DNA from: Amphiplicatus sp046296195
GTDB taxonomy: Bacteria; Pseudomonadota; Alphaproteobacteria; Caulobacterales; Parvularculaceae
Assembly (NCBI GenBank): GCA_046296195.1
Contig: JBKBLR010000008.1
Coordinates: forward strand, 1 to 64,000
Direction of reading: 5' to 3'
DNA length: 64,000 nt
Shown here: positions 24,437-32,906 of the stretch, piece by piece
Numbering within the stretch: the first letter of the stretch is position 1
Layout: each line of letters begins with the position of its first letter
Position numbers and translations under genes: made by a program
Notes under the pieces: model-generated
What the model saw: only the letters and a program-made list of their open reading frames with translations
Databases searched by the model: none
What the model was told of the DNA's origin: nothing

Positions 24437-24997
24437 CTAGAGGTCAGGAAATTTGAGGCTCTTCCCGGAGCGGTTGTAGATCGCCTGCTGCGGCGTCACG
24501 ACGAGGCCGACGACGACCTCGAAATTCTCGCCCGAGGTCTGCTCCGCCCGACGCGGAATGATAATCTTGTCGATCTTGCGCCGCGAGCGCTTGACCCTGT
24601 CCCCGCCGCCGAAATCGACCGGGACGAGGAATTCCTTCTTCTCGATGACCTCGCGATTGGTGCGCGTCACCGCGACCCAATAGGCGTATTGATGCTTTTC
24701 CTCCACCGCCTTCGGGCCGCGGCCGAAGGCGATGCTGATTTCCGCCTCGGCGTCGATCGGCTTTGCGCCGACATAACGGCAGGCGAGCGAGACATCCTCG
24801 ATCTCGGCGGTCCAGGCGATGTTTTCGAGACTCTCCTCGCCGGCGAAGTCGACGAGCCGGGCCGCATCCTGCAGGACGACGATGTTCGGGCATGGCGCGG
24901 GATTGGAGAGCTTTGCTTCCTTGCGGTTGGACGCGCACCCCGCCGCGCCGGCGGCCAATGCTGCGGCGATAAGCGCGCCGGCTAACCCTTTGTTCAT
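24437..24997 (-). CDS. predicted lipoprotein of unknown function
   Basis: A 186-residue lipoprotein. The signal MNKGLAGALIAAALAAGAAGC ends in a lipobox (AAGC) with Cys at residue 21. The mature part contains a conserved-looking NPAPCPNIVVLQDAARLVDF and, later, SLACRYVG, so two cysteines could form a disulfide; the rest is beta-rich and charged (RSRRKIDKIIIPRR). The residue after the Cys is Ala, consistent with outer-membrane sorting. It directly precedes argS. Similar lipoproteins accompany argS and the dGTPase/SPOR region in many alphaproteobacteria, but the function is unknown to me. Confidence 0.75.
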   Translation of the reverse strand: MNKGLAGALIAAALAAGAAGCASNRKEAKLSNPAPCPNIVVLQDAARLVDFAGEESLENIAWTAEIEDVSLACRYVGAKPIDAEAEISIAFGRGPKAVEEKHQYAYWVAVTRTNREVIEKKEFLVPVDFGGGDRVKRSRRKIDKIIIPRRAEQTSGENFEVVVGLVVTPQQAIYNRSGKSLKFPDL

Positions 24998-25163
24998 CAA
25001 AGCGAACCCTTATATCGACAGAAAGTCAGGCCGCCGCCGGCTTTTCGCCCCGCGGGGGCCCTGATTGCGGTGTCGAACCTCGTAGCCGTTGGCGTTCCCT
25101 TGCGCAACGGCGTCGGCGCCGGCCGCCGCTAGGGCGACCTTGCGCCGGGGGAGAGAGTTTCAA

Positions 25164-26129
25164 GTGCCTGAAGAGACGAACCGGCCGCCCATCCCGAAGC
25201 CCGAGCTCATTGTCCGGCTTGCTTCACCGCGCGGCTTCTGCGCCGGGGTCGAGCGCGCCGTCCGCGCCGTCGAGGATGCGCTCGCCCGCTTCGGCGCTCC
25301 GATCTACGTTCGCCACGAGATCGTCCATAATCTCCATGTCGTGCGCCGGCTGGAGGCGATGGGCGCCGTGTTCGTCGAAAGCCTCGACCGCGTTCCGCCG
25401 GGCCGGCCGGTGATCTTCTCGGCCCATGGCGCGCCGCGCGCTGCGTTCGAGGACGCAAGCGACCGCGGGCTGCTGACGATCGATGCGACCTGCCCGCTGG
25501 TGACCAAGGTCCACAACGAGGTCCGGCGGCATGTGAGCCTCGGGCGTCATGTGATCCTCGTCGGCCATCGCGGCCATCCGGAGGTCGTCGGCACCATGGG
25601 CCAGGCGCCCGACGGCGCGGTGTCGCTGGTTGAAACGATCGACGAGGCGGCCGCCTTCTCGCCGTCCGAAGGGCCGCTTGCCTACGTCACCCAGACCACA
25701 TTGTCGGTCGATGACACCGCTGCGATCGTCGCGCTGCTCGAACGGCGCTTTCCCGGCATCGTCGGGCCGCGCAAATCCGACATCTGCTACGCGACGACGA
25801 ACCGTCAGGACGCGGTCAAGAAGATTGCGCCCGGCGCCGAGCTCGTCATCGTCATCGGCTCGCCCGCCTCGTCGAACTCGAACCGCCTCGTCGATGCGGC
25901 GCTGACGGCGGGCGCCAAGGCGGCCCGGCTCGTCGAGACGCCTGCCGAGTTCGATCTCGCCGCGATCCGCGGCGGCGTGCTCGGCCTCACCTCGGGCGCG
26001 TCGGCCCCCGAGTACCTCGTTGAAACCCTGCTCGCCCGCCTTGCCCTCGCCTTCCGCCTGCGCATAGAGACGGTGGACAGCGTCCGCGAGGACGTCGTCT
26101 TCAAACAGCCCCTGATGCTGGCGAGTTGA
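25164..26129 (+). CDS. ispH: 4-hydroxy-3-methylbut-2-enyl diphosphate reductase
   Basis: The last enzyme of the MEP isoprenoid pathway, a 4Fe-4S protein making IPP and DMAPP. The three cluster cysteines are Cys26 (SPRGFCAGVERAV), Cys110 (TIDATCPLVTKVH) and Cys208 (SDICYATTNRQ); the proton-relay Glu140 lies in GHRGHPEVVGT. The start is GTG at 25164 with GGGGGAGAGAG upstream; an earlier in-frame ATG would add an untypical basic extension. Length 321, normal for IspH. It heads a plus-strand run ispH-thrB-rnhA. Confidence 0.96.
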   Translation: MPEETNRPPIPKPELIVRLASPRGFCAGVERAVRAVEDALARFGAPIYVRHEIVHNLHVVRRLEAMGAVFVESLDRVPPGRPVIFSAHGAPRAAFEDASDRGLLTIDATCPLVTKVHNEVRRHVSLGRHVILVGHRGHPEVVGTMGQAPDGAVSLVETIDEAAAFSPSEGPLAYVTQTTLSVDDTAAIVALLERRFPGIVGPRKSDICYATTNRQDAVKKIAPGAELVIVIGSPASSNSNRLVDAALTAGAKAARLVETPAEFDLAAIRGGVLGLTSGASAPEYLVETLLARLALAFRLRIETVDSVREDVVFKQPLMLAS

Positions 26130-26163
26130 CCAAGGCCGCGCCGCAACGGCGCTGAACGCCCCG

Positions 26164-27123
26164 ATGGCAGTTTACACCCATGTCAGCCGCGAGGCGCTCG
26201 GGACCTTCCTCACCGCCTATGATCTTGGCGCGCTCAGGGATTTCGCGGGCGTCGAACAGGGCGTCGAGAACACCAACTACATCGTTCGGACCGAGCAAGG
26301 GAAAGTCGTTCTCACCCTGTTTGAGAAGCGGACCGCCGAGGCCGACTTGCCCTTCTTCGCCGGCGCCATGGCGCATATGGCGGCGCGCGGCGTGCCGGCG
26401 CCGAGCCCCGTCGCCGACCGGACCGGCGCCGTGTTCTCGCGCCTGTGCGGACGCCCGGCGGCGCTTTTCACCTTCCTCGAGGGCCTCCAGCGCATGGCGC
26501 CGTCCGTCGCGGATTGCCGCCAGATGGGAGAGCTCAATGCGCGCCTTCATCTCGCTGCGACCGGCTTTGCGCCCGTGCGCGCGAACGCGCTGTCGCTGCC
26601 CGGCTGGCGCGTCCTCGCCGAAAAATGCCGCGCGCGGGCGGACGAGGCCGCCCCGGGTCTTGGAAGCCTGATCGACGAGGAACTCGCCTTTCTCGCCGCG
26701 CATTGGCCCTCAGCCCTGCCGCAGGGCCTCATCCATGCCGACCTTTTCCCGGACAACGTGTTCTTCGCCGGCGACCGGATTTCGGGCGTCATCGATTTCT
26801 ATTTCGCCTGCACCGATTTCTTCATCTACGACCTTTCCCTGACGCTGAACGCCTGGGCGGCCGCCGGCGCGCCCTTCGACCCCGGGCGGGCGCGCGCGCT
26901 CATTGAAGGGTATGACTGCGTGCGCCCGCTTTCAGCCGCTGAGAAGGCGGCGCTGCCGGTTTGCCTGCGCGGGGCGAGTCTGCGCATCCTCCTGACGCGG
27001 CTTCATGACTTCATCCATCGCGTCGAGGGCGCGATCGTCAGGGTCAAGGATCCGCTCGAATATCGCGACCTCCTTCTTTTCCATCGCGGCGGCGGCGCCG
27101 CAAACCTGTTCGGACAGAGCTGA
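26164..27123 (+). CDS. thrB: homoserine kinase (APH-fold type)
   Basis: A 319-residue kinase phosphorylating L-homoserine on the way to threonine. It belongs to the aminoglycoside-phosphotransferase-like ThrB group rather than the GHMP group: GVEQGVENTNYIVRTEQGKVVLTLFEKR is the nucleotide-binding start, LIHADLFPDNVFF the catalytic loop and GVIDFYFACTDFFIYDLSL the metal-binding segment. Its stop overlaps the rnhA ATG by one base. thrC lies 6 kb away on the other strand, so the pathway genes are not in one operon. Confidence 0.94.
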   Translation: MAVYTHVSREALGTFLTAYDLGALRDFAGVEQGVENTNYIVRTEQGKVVLTLFEKRTAEADLPFFAGAMAHMAARGVPAPSPVADRTGAVFSRLCGRPAALFTFLEGLQRMAPSVADCRQMGELNARLHLAATGFAPVRANALSLPGWRVLAEKCRARADEAAPGLGSLIDEELAFLAAHWPSALPQGLIHADLFPDNVFFAGDRISGVIDFYFACTDFFIYDLSLTLNAWAAAGAPFDPGRARALIEGYDCVRPLSAAEKAALPVCLRGASLRILLTRLHDFIHRVEGAIVRVKDPLEYRDLLLFHRGGGAANLFGQS

Positions 27124-27548
27124 TGATCGATGCGTATACGGACGGCGCCTGTGCCGGCAATCCCGGGCCCGGCGGATGGGGCGTCATCATCATCGCCGAC
27201 GGCGAAGAGATTGAGCTTTCGGGCGGCGAGGCGGCGACGACCAACAACCGGATGGAGATGACCGCCGCGCTCGAAGCCCTAAGGGCGACTGCGGGGCCGA
27301 TCCGCCTTCACACCGACAGCCAGTATCTCAAAAACGGCATCACCGAGTGGATCAAGGGCTGGAAGCGGAACGGCTGGCGCACCGCCGACCGCAAGCCGGT
27401 CAAGAACCAGGACCTCTGGATGGCGCTCGACGCCGCGACCGAGGGTCGAAAGGTCGAATGGCGCTGGATCAGAGGCCATGACGGGCACGCCGAGAACGAG
27501 CGCGCCGACGCGCTTGCACGCGCCGGCGCCGCCCGCTTCATGCGATAG
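27123..27548 (+). CDS. rnhA: ribonuclease HI
   Basis: A 141-residue RNase H1 that removes the RNA strand of RNA-DNA hybrids. All catalytic residues are in place: Asp7 (AYTDGACAGNPG), Glu45 (NNRMEMTAAL), Asp65 (HTDSQYL), His119 and Asp129 (RGHDGHAENERAD). No N-terminal hybrid-binding domain is present, so it is the short form. It starts on the last base of the thrB stop, and its own stop is one base from that of the convergent peroxiredoxin gene. Confidence 0.97.
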   Translation: MIDAYTDGACAGNPGPGGWGVIIIADGEEIELSGGEAATTNNRMEMTAALEALRATAGPIRLHTDSQYLKNGITEWIKGWKRNGWRTADRKPVKNQDLWMALDAATEGRKVEWRWIRGHDGHAENERADALARAGAARFMR

Positions 27549-27549
27549 G

Positions 27550-28032
27550 TCAGAGCTTCGACAGCATGTAGTCGGCGCTCGACACCTCGAATGCGCCCGG
27601 CGCCTCGATGAAAATGTCCTTGACGACGCCGTCCTTGAGGATCGCCGCGAAGCGTTTCGACCGCTCGCCCATGCCGAAGCCGCGCGCGTCGAGCGAAAGC
27701 CCCAGCGCGCGGGTGAAATCGCCGTTGCCGTCGGCGACCATTTCCACAACGCCGAGCGCTTTTTGCGCCTCGCCCCAGGCCTTCATGACGAAGGCGTCGT
27801 TGACCGCCATGCAGACGATCTTGTCGACGCCGCGCGCCTTCAATTCGCCCGCCTTGTCGACGAAGCCCGGCAGGTGCCGCGCCGAGCATGTCGGCGTGAA
27901 GGCGCCCGGGACGGCGAAGAGCGCGACCGTTCCCTTTTCGAGAATGTCGGCCGTGTTCGATTTTTGCGGGCCGTCCGCCGTCGCGAGCGTCACGTCAACC
28001 GCGGGAATCTTGTCGCCTTTCGAGATGGTCAT
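27550..28032 (-). CDS. peroxiredoxin, Prx5 family
   Basis: A 160-residue thiol peroxidase of the Prx5/AhpC-TSA group that reduces peroxides. The peroxidatic Cys49 is in the signature VPGAFTPTCSARHLPGF; Cys74 in KIVCMAVNDAF is a possible second thiol. RALGLSLDARGFGMGERSKRFAAILKDG is typical of the Prx5 clade, whose members are recycled by glutaredoxin/glutathione. It has no signal peptide. The start MTISKGDKIP was chosen over an upstream ATG because family proteins begin there. Confidence 0.93.
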   Translation of the reverse strand: MTISKGDKIPAVDVTLATADGPQKSNTADILEKGTVALFAVPGAFTPTCSARHLPGFVDKAGELKARGVDKIVCMAVNDAFVMKAWGEAQKALGVVEMVADGNGDFTRALGLSLDARGFGMGERSKRFAAILKDGVVKDIFIEAPGAFEVSSADYMLSKL

Positions 28033-28152
28033 CGGGGTCTCCCTGTCTGGCGCCTGATGAATGAACGGGCGACGTGCATACGCCGGCGCCACGCAAAACG
28101 CCACATCGCCCCCCGCTTGTCAGGCCGCGCGGCCCTGCCCTAGCATTCGACC

Positions 28153-28803
28153 ATGCCACGACAGCAGCAGGACACGCCCGGCGCCGACGGACGCGAGAAG
28201 ACGCCGGCGCGGCGCGATTTCCTCGCCGGCAAGCTGCTCATCGCCATGCCGAACATGACCGACCCGCGCTTCGAGAAATCTGTGGTGCTGATGGTCTCGC
28301 ACGACGAGCGCCATGCCATGGGAGTCGTCGTCAACAAGCCGCTCGCCGATGTCGAGCTTGGCGACCTTCTCGAGCAGCTTCAGATCGATCCTCGACAGGG
28401 CGTCGGCGGCGAGCCGGTCTTCTACGGCGGACCGGTGCAGACCGATCGCGGCCTCGTCGTCCACTCGCTCGACTACCGCACGCCGCAGACGATGGAGGTG
28501 ACGCCCGAACTCGGCGTCACGGCCTCGAAGGACATTCTCGTCGATATCGGCGGCGCGGCGGCCAAGCGGAATGGGCCGGCGCAATATCTTCTCGCGATCG
28601 GCCATGCAGGTTGGGGCGAAGGCCAGCTCGAAAGCGAGATTGCGCTCAACGCCTGGTGCCATTCCGAAGCGCAGGCGAGCCTCATCTTCGGCGGCGAGGC
28701 GAAGGATCTCTGGAACGCCGCGCTGAAGAGCCTCGGCGTGACCGCAGCGATGCTGTCGCCCGAATGGGCGAATGCGCGGCCGGGCGATGCGCCGTTGAAT
28801 TAA
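28153..28803 (+). CDS. YqgE/AlgH family protein (DUF179)
   Basis: A 216-residue member of the YqgE/AlgH family, cytoplasmic and of uncertain function. Family landmarks are DFLAGKLLIAMPNMTDPRFEKSVV, HAMGVVVNKPLADVELGDLL, EPVFYGGPVQTDRGLVVHS and AIGHAGWGEGQLESEIALNAW. The basic N-terminal 20 residues are unconserved. In many proteobacteria yqgE is next to yqgF/ruvX; here they are 24 kb apart. Its TAA stop interlocks with that of the convergent EAL-domain gene in a TTAA. Confidence 0.92.
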   Translation: MPRQQQDTPGADGREKTPARRDFLAGKLLIAMPNMTDPRFEKSVVLMVSHDERHAMGVVVNKPLADVELGDLLEQLQIDPRQGVGGEPVFYGGPVQTDRGLVVHSLDYRTPQTMEVTPELGVTASKDILVDIGGAAAKRNGPAQYLLAIGHAGWGEGQLESEIALNAWCHSEAQASLIFGGEAKDLWNAALKSLGVTAAMLSPEWANARPGDAPLN

Positions 28804-30860
28804 CGCATCTTGCGCCCGAAGAGACCGCGCCGCGGGGCCGGCTCTTCGTGGTCGTGACCGCCGTGCGGGGCGTCGTCATTGGCGACATAAGCGGCGGCGA
28901 GCGCCGACGCCGAGGGCGGGCCGAAATGCGCGCCCTGCCCCATCTTGCAGCCGATCGAGCGCGCAATCTTCGCCGAGGCGTCGGATTCGATCCCCTCGGC
29001 GATCACCGTCATGTCGAAATCGCGACCGAGCTTGGCGAGCGCGGCGGCGATCTTCTTCCGGCCGCCGTTCTTGGCGATGTCGTCGAGGAAGGGGCGGTCG
29101 ATCTTTAAGATGTCGACCTCATGGCGATGGAGCTTCGACAGCGACGAATAGCCCGCCCCGAAGCCGGCGTAAGCGAGCCCCGCCCCGGCCGCGCGCAGCG
29201 CCTTCAGCGCTTTCGCCGATTGCGAATCGGCCAGCAGCCGCTCCGCGTCGCCGAACTCGAGGACAAGCGCGCGCTTCGGCAGGCGATGCTCGGCGATGAG
29301 CGCCCTGACGTCCGCGGCAAGGCCGTCGCGCAGGATTTCTTCCGCCGGCAGACTGACGCTGGCGAAATAGGTCCGGTCGCCGGCCGCGATGCGGTCGCCC
29401 GCATGAGCGGCGGCCTGCCGCAGCGTCGTCATCGTCAGCGTCCGGCGGTCGCCGTCTTCGGCCGACATCGCGAGCGCCTCGACGCCGCAGACGCGGCCGG
29501 TCTCTAGCGAAACGATGGGCTGGAAGGCGACCGACGGCCCCCTTTCGGCCGGCGGCGGCGGCGCCGAACTCTCGGCGGGCGCTTTCGACGTGAACTTCCG
29601 GCCGATATCGGAAACGACTTCATGCGCATGATCATGAGCGTGATCATGGCCATGGGGCGACGCGATGTCATGGCAACGCGGACCTATCGTCGCCGCGGGC
29701 GCAGCGCCGGTCAACGTCACCGCGGCGAGTTTCAGCGCATCTGGCTTCACCGCCTCGTGCTGCGCGACGCATTCCGACCGCTCAAGGAAAACGACGATGC
29801 GCTCGAGCTCGCCGTCCTTTGACACCGCACGCGCCCCGCGCATGCGGACGGTCTTGCCGCCGACGAGGCGGATCACCTCGTCAAAGCCGCCGTCGCCTTC
29901 CGAAGGTCCGAAGATTCGCTGCTCGAAGCGCTCGCGTTCGTCGGGATGGATGAATTCACGAATGGCGTCCGGCGTGAACAGCCCATCACAATCCGCGCCC
30001 ATCACTTCGCCAAAGGACGCCGTCTGATGGTTGGCGCTGCGACTCCAGTCCCAGACCGCAATGCCCGAATAATCGAGCACCTGCGCCAGCTGATTTTCGC
30101 AGACCGTCGCGGCGTGGCGCGAAGCGTAAGAATCGCCATGGCGGCGGCCATGGTGCCCGCCGTCGAAGCGCTGCGAGGCCGCATCGCCCGCGAAAGAAAC
30201 GGGCGCGCGCATGCCAGCAGGATTGAGCAGCGCAACAAGGCTCGCGGTCAGAACGCCAGCGGCGAAGATCGCCTGCGGGACGACCGCGAAGGGGCCCGAC
30301 CCGGCGCCCACGCCAAAGAGGAGCGGCGCGGCGGCGGCGAGAAGCGCGCCCGGCAGGATCAGCCGAGCGCCGTTGTCCCCGCGCACGGCGTCAATGCCGG
30401 AAACGACCACGGTGGCGAGCGCCGCGCCATAAATCCCCATGCGCTGCAGATGCGTCTCCTCGCCGACGAGGGCGACGTTCAAAATCGCAATGCCGACGAT
30501 CGACAAGGCGCCAGCGAAAAGGACGCCGCCGAACAGCCGGTTGTCACGCGCCAAGGGAACGGTCGCGGTGAGGAAGATCAGAACCGACCCCGCGAAGACG
30601 CCCTGGAGGAGCGGCGACAGCGCCGGCCCCGGCTCGCCGGCGAGCCCGAGCCAGAACGCCAGAAGAACACCCGCGCTCGCAACCATGATGAAGCCGGTGA
30701 ATGCCGCGGCGCTGCTTCTCAGGACCGCAATGCCGGCGAGAAACGCCGCGCTGATCAGCATCGCGCCCATGATCGCGCCGCGCGCCAGCTGATCCGATTG
30801 AACGCCGCCCGCCACCGCGGCGAAAGGCGCCTCGGCTGCTGCAAGAAGCTCTGTCACCAT
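28800..30860 (-). CDS. seven-helix membrane protein with PAS and degenerate EAL domains
   Basis: A 686-residue sensory protein. Seven hydrophobic helices fill the first 210 residues (from GAMLISAAFLAGIAVL to AIFAAGVLTASLVALL). A PAS-like domain follows (VLDYSGIAVWDWSRSANH ... FIHPDERERFEQR), then a His-rich linker HGHDHAHDHAHE and an EAL domain opening VAFQPIVSLETGRVCGVEALAM. The EAL active site is eroded: the usual DDFGTG is GFGAG without both aspartates and the VNLS asparagine is Ser, while the KID Lys and AEG Glu remain. It probably binds c-di-GMP or a partner rather than hydrolysing it. A second His cluster (HGGHDHEE) is near the C-terminus. An ATG 51 bases further upstream is an alternative start. 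Confidence 0.8.
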   Translation of the reverse strand: MVTELLAAAEAPFAAVAGGVQSDQLARGAIMGAMLISAAFLAGIAVLRSSAAAFTGFIMVASAGVLLAFWLGLAGEPGPALSPLLQGVFAGSVLIFLTATVPLARDNRLFGGVLFAGALSIVGIAILNVALVGEETHLQRMGIYGAALATVVVSGIDAVRGDNGARLILPGALLAAAAPLLFGVGAGSGPFAVVPQAIFAAGVLTASLVALLNPAGMRAPVSFAGDAASQRFDGGHHGRRHGDSYASRHAATVCENQLAQVLDYSGIAVWDWSRSANHQTASFGEVMGADCDGLFTPDAIREFIHPDERERFEQRIFGPSEGDGGFDEVIRLVGGKTVRMRGARAVSKDGELERIVVFLERSECVAQHEAVKPDALKLAAVTLTGAAPAATIGPRCHDIASPHGHDHAHDHAHEVVSDIGRKFTSKAPAESSAPPPPAERGPSVAFQPIVSLETGRVCGVEALAMSAEDGDRRTLTMTTLRQAAAHAGDRIAAGDRTYFASVSLPAEEILRDGLAADVRALIAEHRLPKRALVLEFGDAERLLADSQSAKALKALRAAGAGLAYAGFGAGYSSLSKLHRHEVDILKIDRPFLDDIAKNGGRKKIAAALAKLGRDFDMTVIAEGIESDASAKIARSIGCKMGQGAHFGPPSASALAAAYVANDDAPHGGHDHEEPAPRRGLFGRKMR

Positions 30861-30983
30861 ACGCCCCGCCAGATCCACGCCCGGACCACGGCGCCCGGGA
30901 TCGCCCCGCATCGATACTCGTTTGTGACTCGCCGGCTGACAAGGGGCTGCAAGCGGTTAATCGACGAAATGGGCGAACCGGAG

Positions 30984-31565
30984 TCAGCCGCGCCGGTCGC
31001 GCGCCAGACGAGCGTAAAGGACGTGATCCCGCCAGGCGCCGTTGATGAAGAGATATTCCCGGGCAAGGCCTTCTTCCGTGAAGCCGGCTTTTGCGAGAAG
31101 CGACCGCGACGCGACATTGCCGGGCTGGCAGGCGGCCTCGACCCGCTTGAGGTGCAGTGCGTCAAAGGCATAGGCCGTCGCCGCCTCGACCGCGGCAAGG
31201 CCATAGCCGCGGCGCAGGAAGGGGGCGCCGATCCAGTAGCCGATCGTCGCCGACTGGGCGGCGTGCCGGCGGATATCGGACAACGTCACCCCGCCGGCGA
31301 GGCGGCCGCCGCGCTCGAAGATGTGGAAGGCGACCCCGCTGTGCGCCCGAAATTGCCGCTCATAAGCTTTAACGCGAAGTTTAAAGGCGTCGAAGGTCGT
31401 TTCGGCGGGCCGCCAGTCCGGCTCCCACCGGGTCAGATGCGCCCGGCTTTGCTCGCGCAGGCGGACCCAGGCGTCATGATCCTCGGCCTCCGGCGCCCGC
31501 AGGTAGACGGGGCCGGCGCTGAGGAGCGGCGGCCGAAGGGGCACGCGGCCGAATTCGAAGTTCAA
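30984..31565 (-). CDS. GNAT-family N-acetyltransferase (RimJ-like)
   Basis: A 193-residue GNAT acetyltransferase resembling RimJ, which acetylates the N-terminus of ribosomal protein S5. The acetyl-CoA loop is in IGYWIGAPFLRRGYGLAAVEAAT, preceded by HAAQSATIGYWIG and followed by CQPGNVASRSLLAKAGFTEEG, the classic RimI/RimJ C-terminal motif. Its only in-frame start is a TTG with no strong Shine-Dalgarno sequence. It follows the M16 peptidase gene on the same strand after 90 bases. The true substrate may be another protein or a small amine. Confidence 0.85.
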   Translation of the reverse strand: MNFEFGRVPLRPPLLSAGPVYLRAPEAEDHDAWVRLREQSRAHLTRWEPDWRPAETTFDAFKLRVKAYERQFRAHSGVAFHIFERGGRLAGGVTLSDIRRHAAQSATIGYWIGAPFLRRGYGLAAVEAATAYAFDALHLKRVEAACQPGNVASRSLLAKAGFTEEGLAREYLFINGAWRDHVLYARLARDRRG

Positions 31566-31655
31566 TAAGGAAATGCCCAGAACCCGCCCCCCGGTGCGCC
31601 CGGCCGCTTTTCGCGCCGATCCGGACGGGCGTCAAACGGGGACGGCCCTCGCCTG

Positions 31656-32906
31656 TCAGGCCCCGTCGAGGGCTTGCGACAGGCTGTGGAAATCGGCCGG
31701 CCCCACGACCGCCAGACTGGCGCTCCCGGCGAGCGCCTTGGCCGCCGCCGCCCTGACATCGGCGAGCGTGACGGCGTCAAGGCGTTCGGCGAGCTCATCG
31801 GGGCTGAACAGCCGGCCATGGGCGAAAAGCTGGCCGGCGGCCGTCTCGATTCGGCTCGAGGGATTTTCGAGTCCCATCAGCATCGTCGATTTCAGCATCG
31901 CCTTCGAGCGCGCGATTTCCCTCTCCGTGGGCGCGGTCGCGAGCGCCTCGATATCGCGGCGGATGAGCGCGATCGCCTCGGCGGCATGATCGGCGTCCGT
32001 GCCGGCGTAGACGCCGACCGTTCCGACGTCTTCATAAGCGTCGGCGAAGGAATAGACGGTATAGGCAAGGCCCCTTTCCTCGCGCACCGACTGGAAAATG
32101 CGGGATGACATGCCGCCGCCGAGCGCATCGGCGAAGACGCGGGTCGCAAAATAATCCGCGTCGGCGACGGCGGCCCCCGGAAAGGCGAGCGCGAAATGCG
32201 TCTGCTCGATGTCGCGATCGTCATGCCGGCGACCGCCCTGATAGCGCGCCCTTGCGCGCAAGGACTCCGCCGAGGTCGCCGCCCAGGAGAACTTCTCCCG
32301 CGCGAGGCGCTCAATCGCCGCCGGATCGACGCCGCCCGATACGGCGATCACCATGTCGCGCGCCTGATAGGTGCGGCGCATGAAGGCGCGCAGCGTGTCA
32401 GGCGATTGCGCGGCGACGCTCTCCGGCGTGCCGAGTATGGGCCTCCCGAGCGGATGATCGCCGTAGGACAGCGACTGCAGCATCTCCATGACGGCGTCGT
32501 CGGGCTGGTCCGACGCCTCGCCGATCTCCTGCAGGACGACGTCCTTCTCCTTGGCGAGTTCGCCGCCGTCGAACGCCGGCGCCCAGAGAATGTCGGCAAT
32601 AATGTCGAGGCCCAGCGCGACATCCCCGCTCAGCACCCGGGCGTAATAGCCGGTGCGGGCGTATCCGGTGCCGGCGTTGAGATAACCGCCGACGGCCTCG
32701 ATTTCTTCGGCGATCTGGCGCGCGCTGCGGCGCTTGGCGCCTTTGAACGCCATATGCTCGAGTAGGTGCGCGACGCCGTTTTCAGCAAGCGTTTCGTCGA
32801 TCGTACCGGCGCGCGCATAAACGCCGATCGCCGCCGATTTGAGTCCCGGCATCGGATCGACGACGAGTCGAACGCCGTTCGGCAAGGTGGTGACGTCAGG
32901 CGTCAT
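31656..32906 (-). CDS. M16-family zinc processing peptidase
   Basis: A 416-residue M16B peptidase, related to mitochondrial processing peptidase beta and bacterial PqqL/YmxG. The inverted zinc motif is His47-xx-Glu50-His51 in GVAHLLEHMAFKG, followed by the conserved ARTGYYARVL and the downstream acidic helix QEIGEASDQPDDAVMEML that supplies the third zinc ligand region. It shows no signal peptide, so it is cytoplasmic. It starts inside the thrC stop (ATGA), an arrangement common in alphaproteobacteria (thrC-mpp-GNAT). Confidence 0.93.
   Translation of the reverse strand: MTPDVTTLPNGVRLVVDPMPGLKSAAIGVYARAGTIDETLAENGVAHLLEHMAFKGAKRRSARQIAEEIEAVGGYLNAGTGYARTGYYARVLSGDVALGLDIIADILWAPAFDGGELAKEKDVVLQEIGEASDQPDDAVMEMLQSLSYGDHPLGRPILGTPESVAAQSPDTLRAFMRRTYQARDMVIAVSGGVDPAAIERLAREKFSWAATSAESLRARARYQGGRRHDDRDIEQTHFALAFPGAAVADADYFATRVFADALGGGMSSRIFQSVREERGLAYTVYSFADAYEDVGTVGVYAGTDADHAAEAIALIRRDIEALATAPTEREIARSKAMLKSTMLMGLENPSSRIETAAGQLFAHGRLFSPDELAERLDAVTLADVRAAAAKALAGSASLAVVGPADFHSLSQALDGA

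Noticed and set aside
29946..31568. 540-codon plus-strand frame opposite the EAL and GNAT genes
   Set aside because: Spans two well-supported minus-strand genes and the gap between them; Arg/Gly/Ala composition and no domain.
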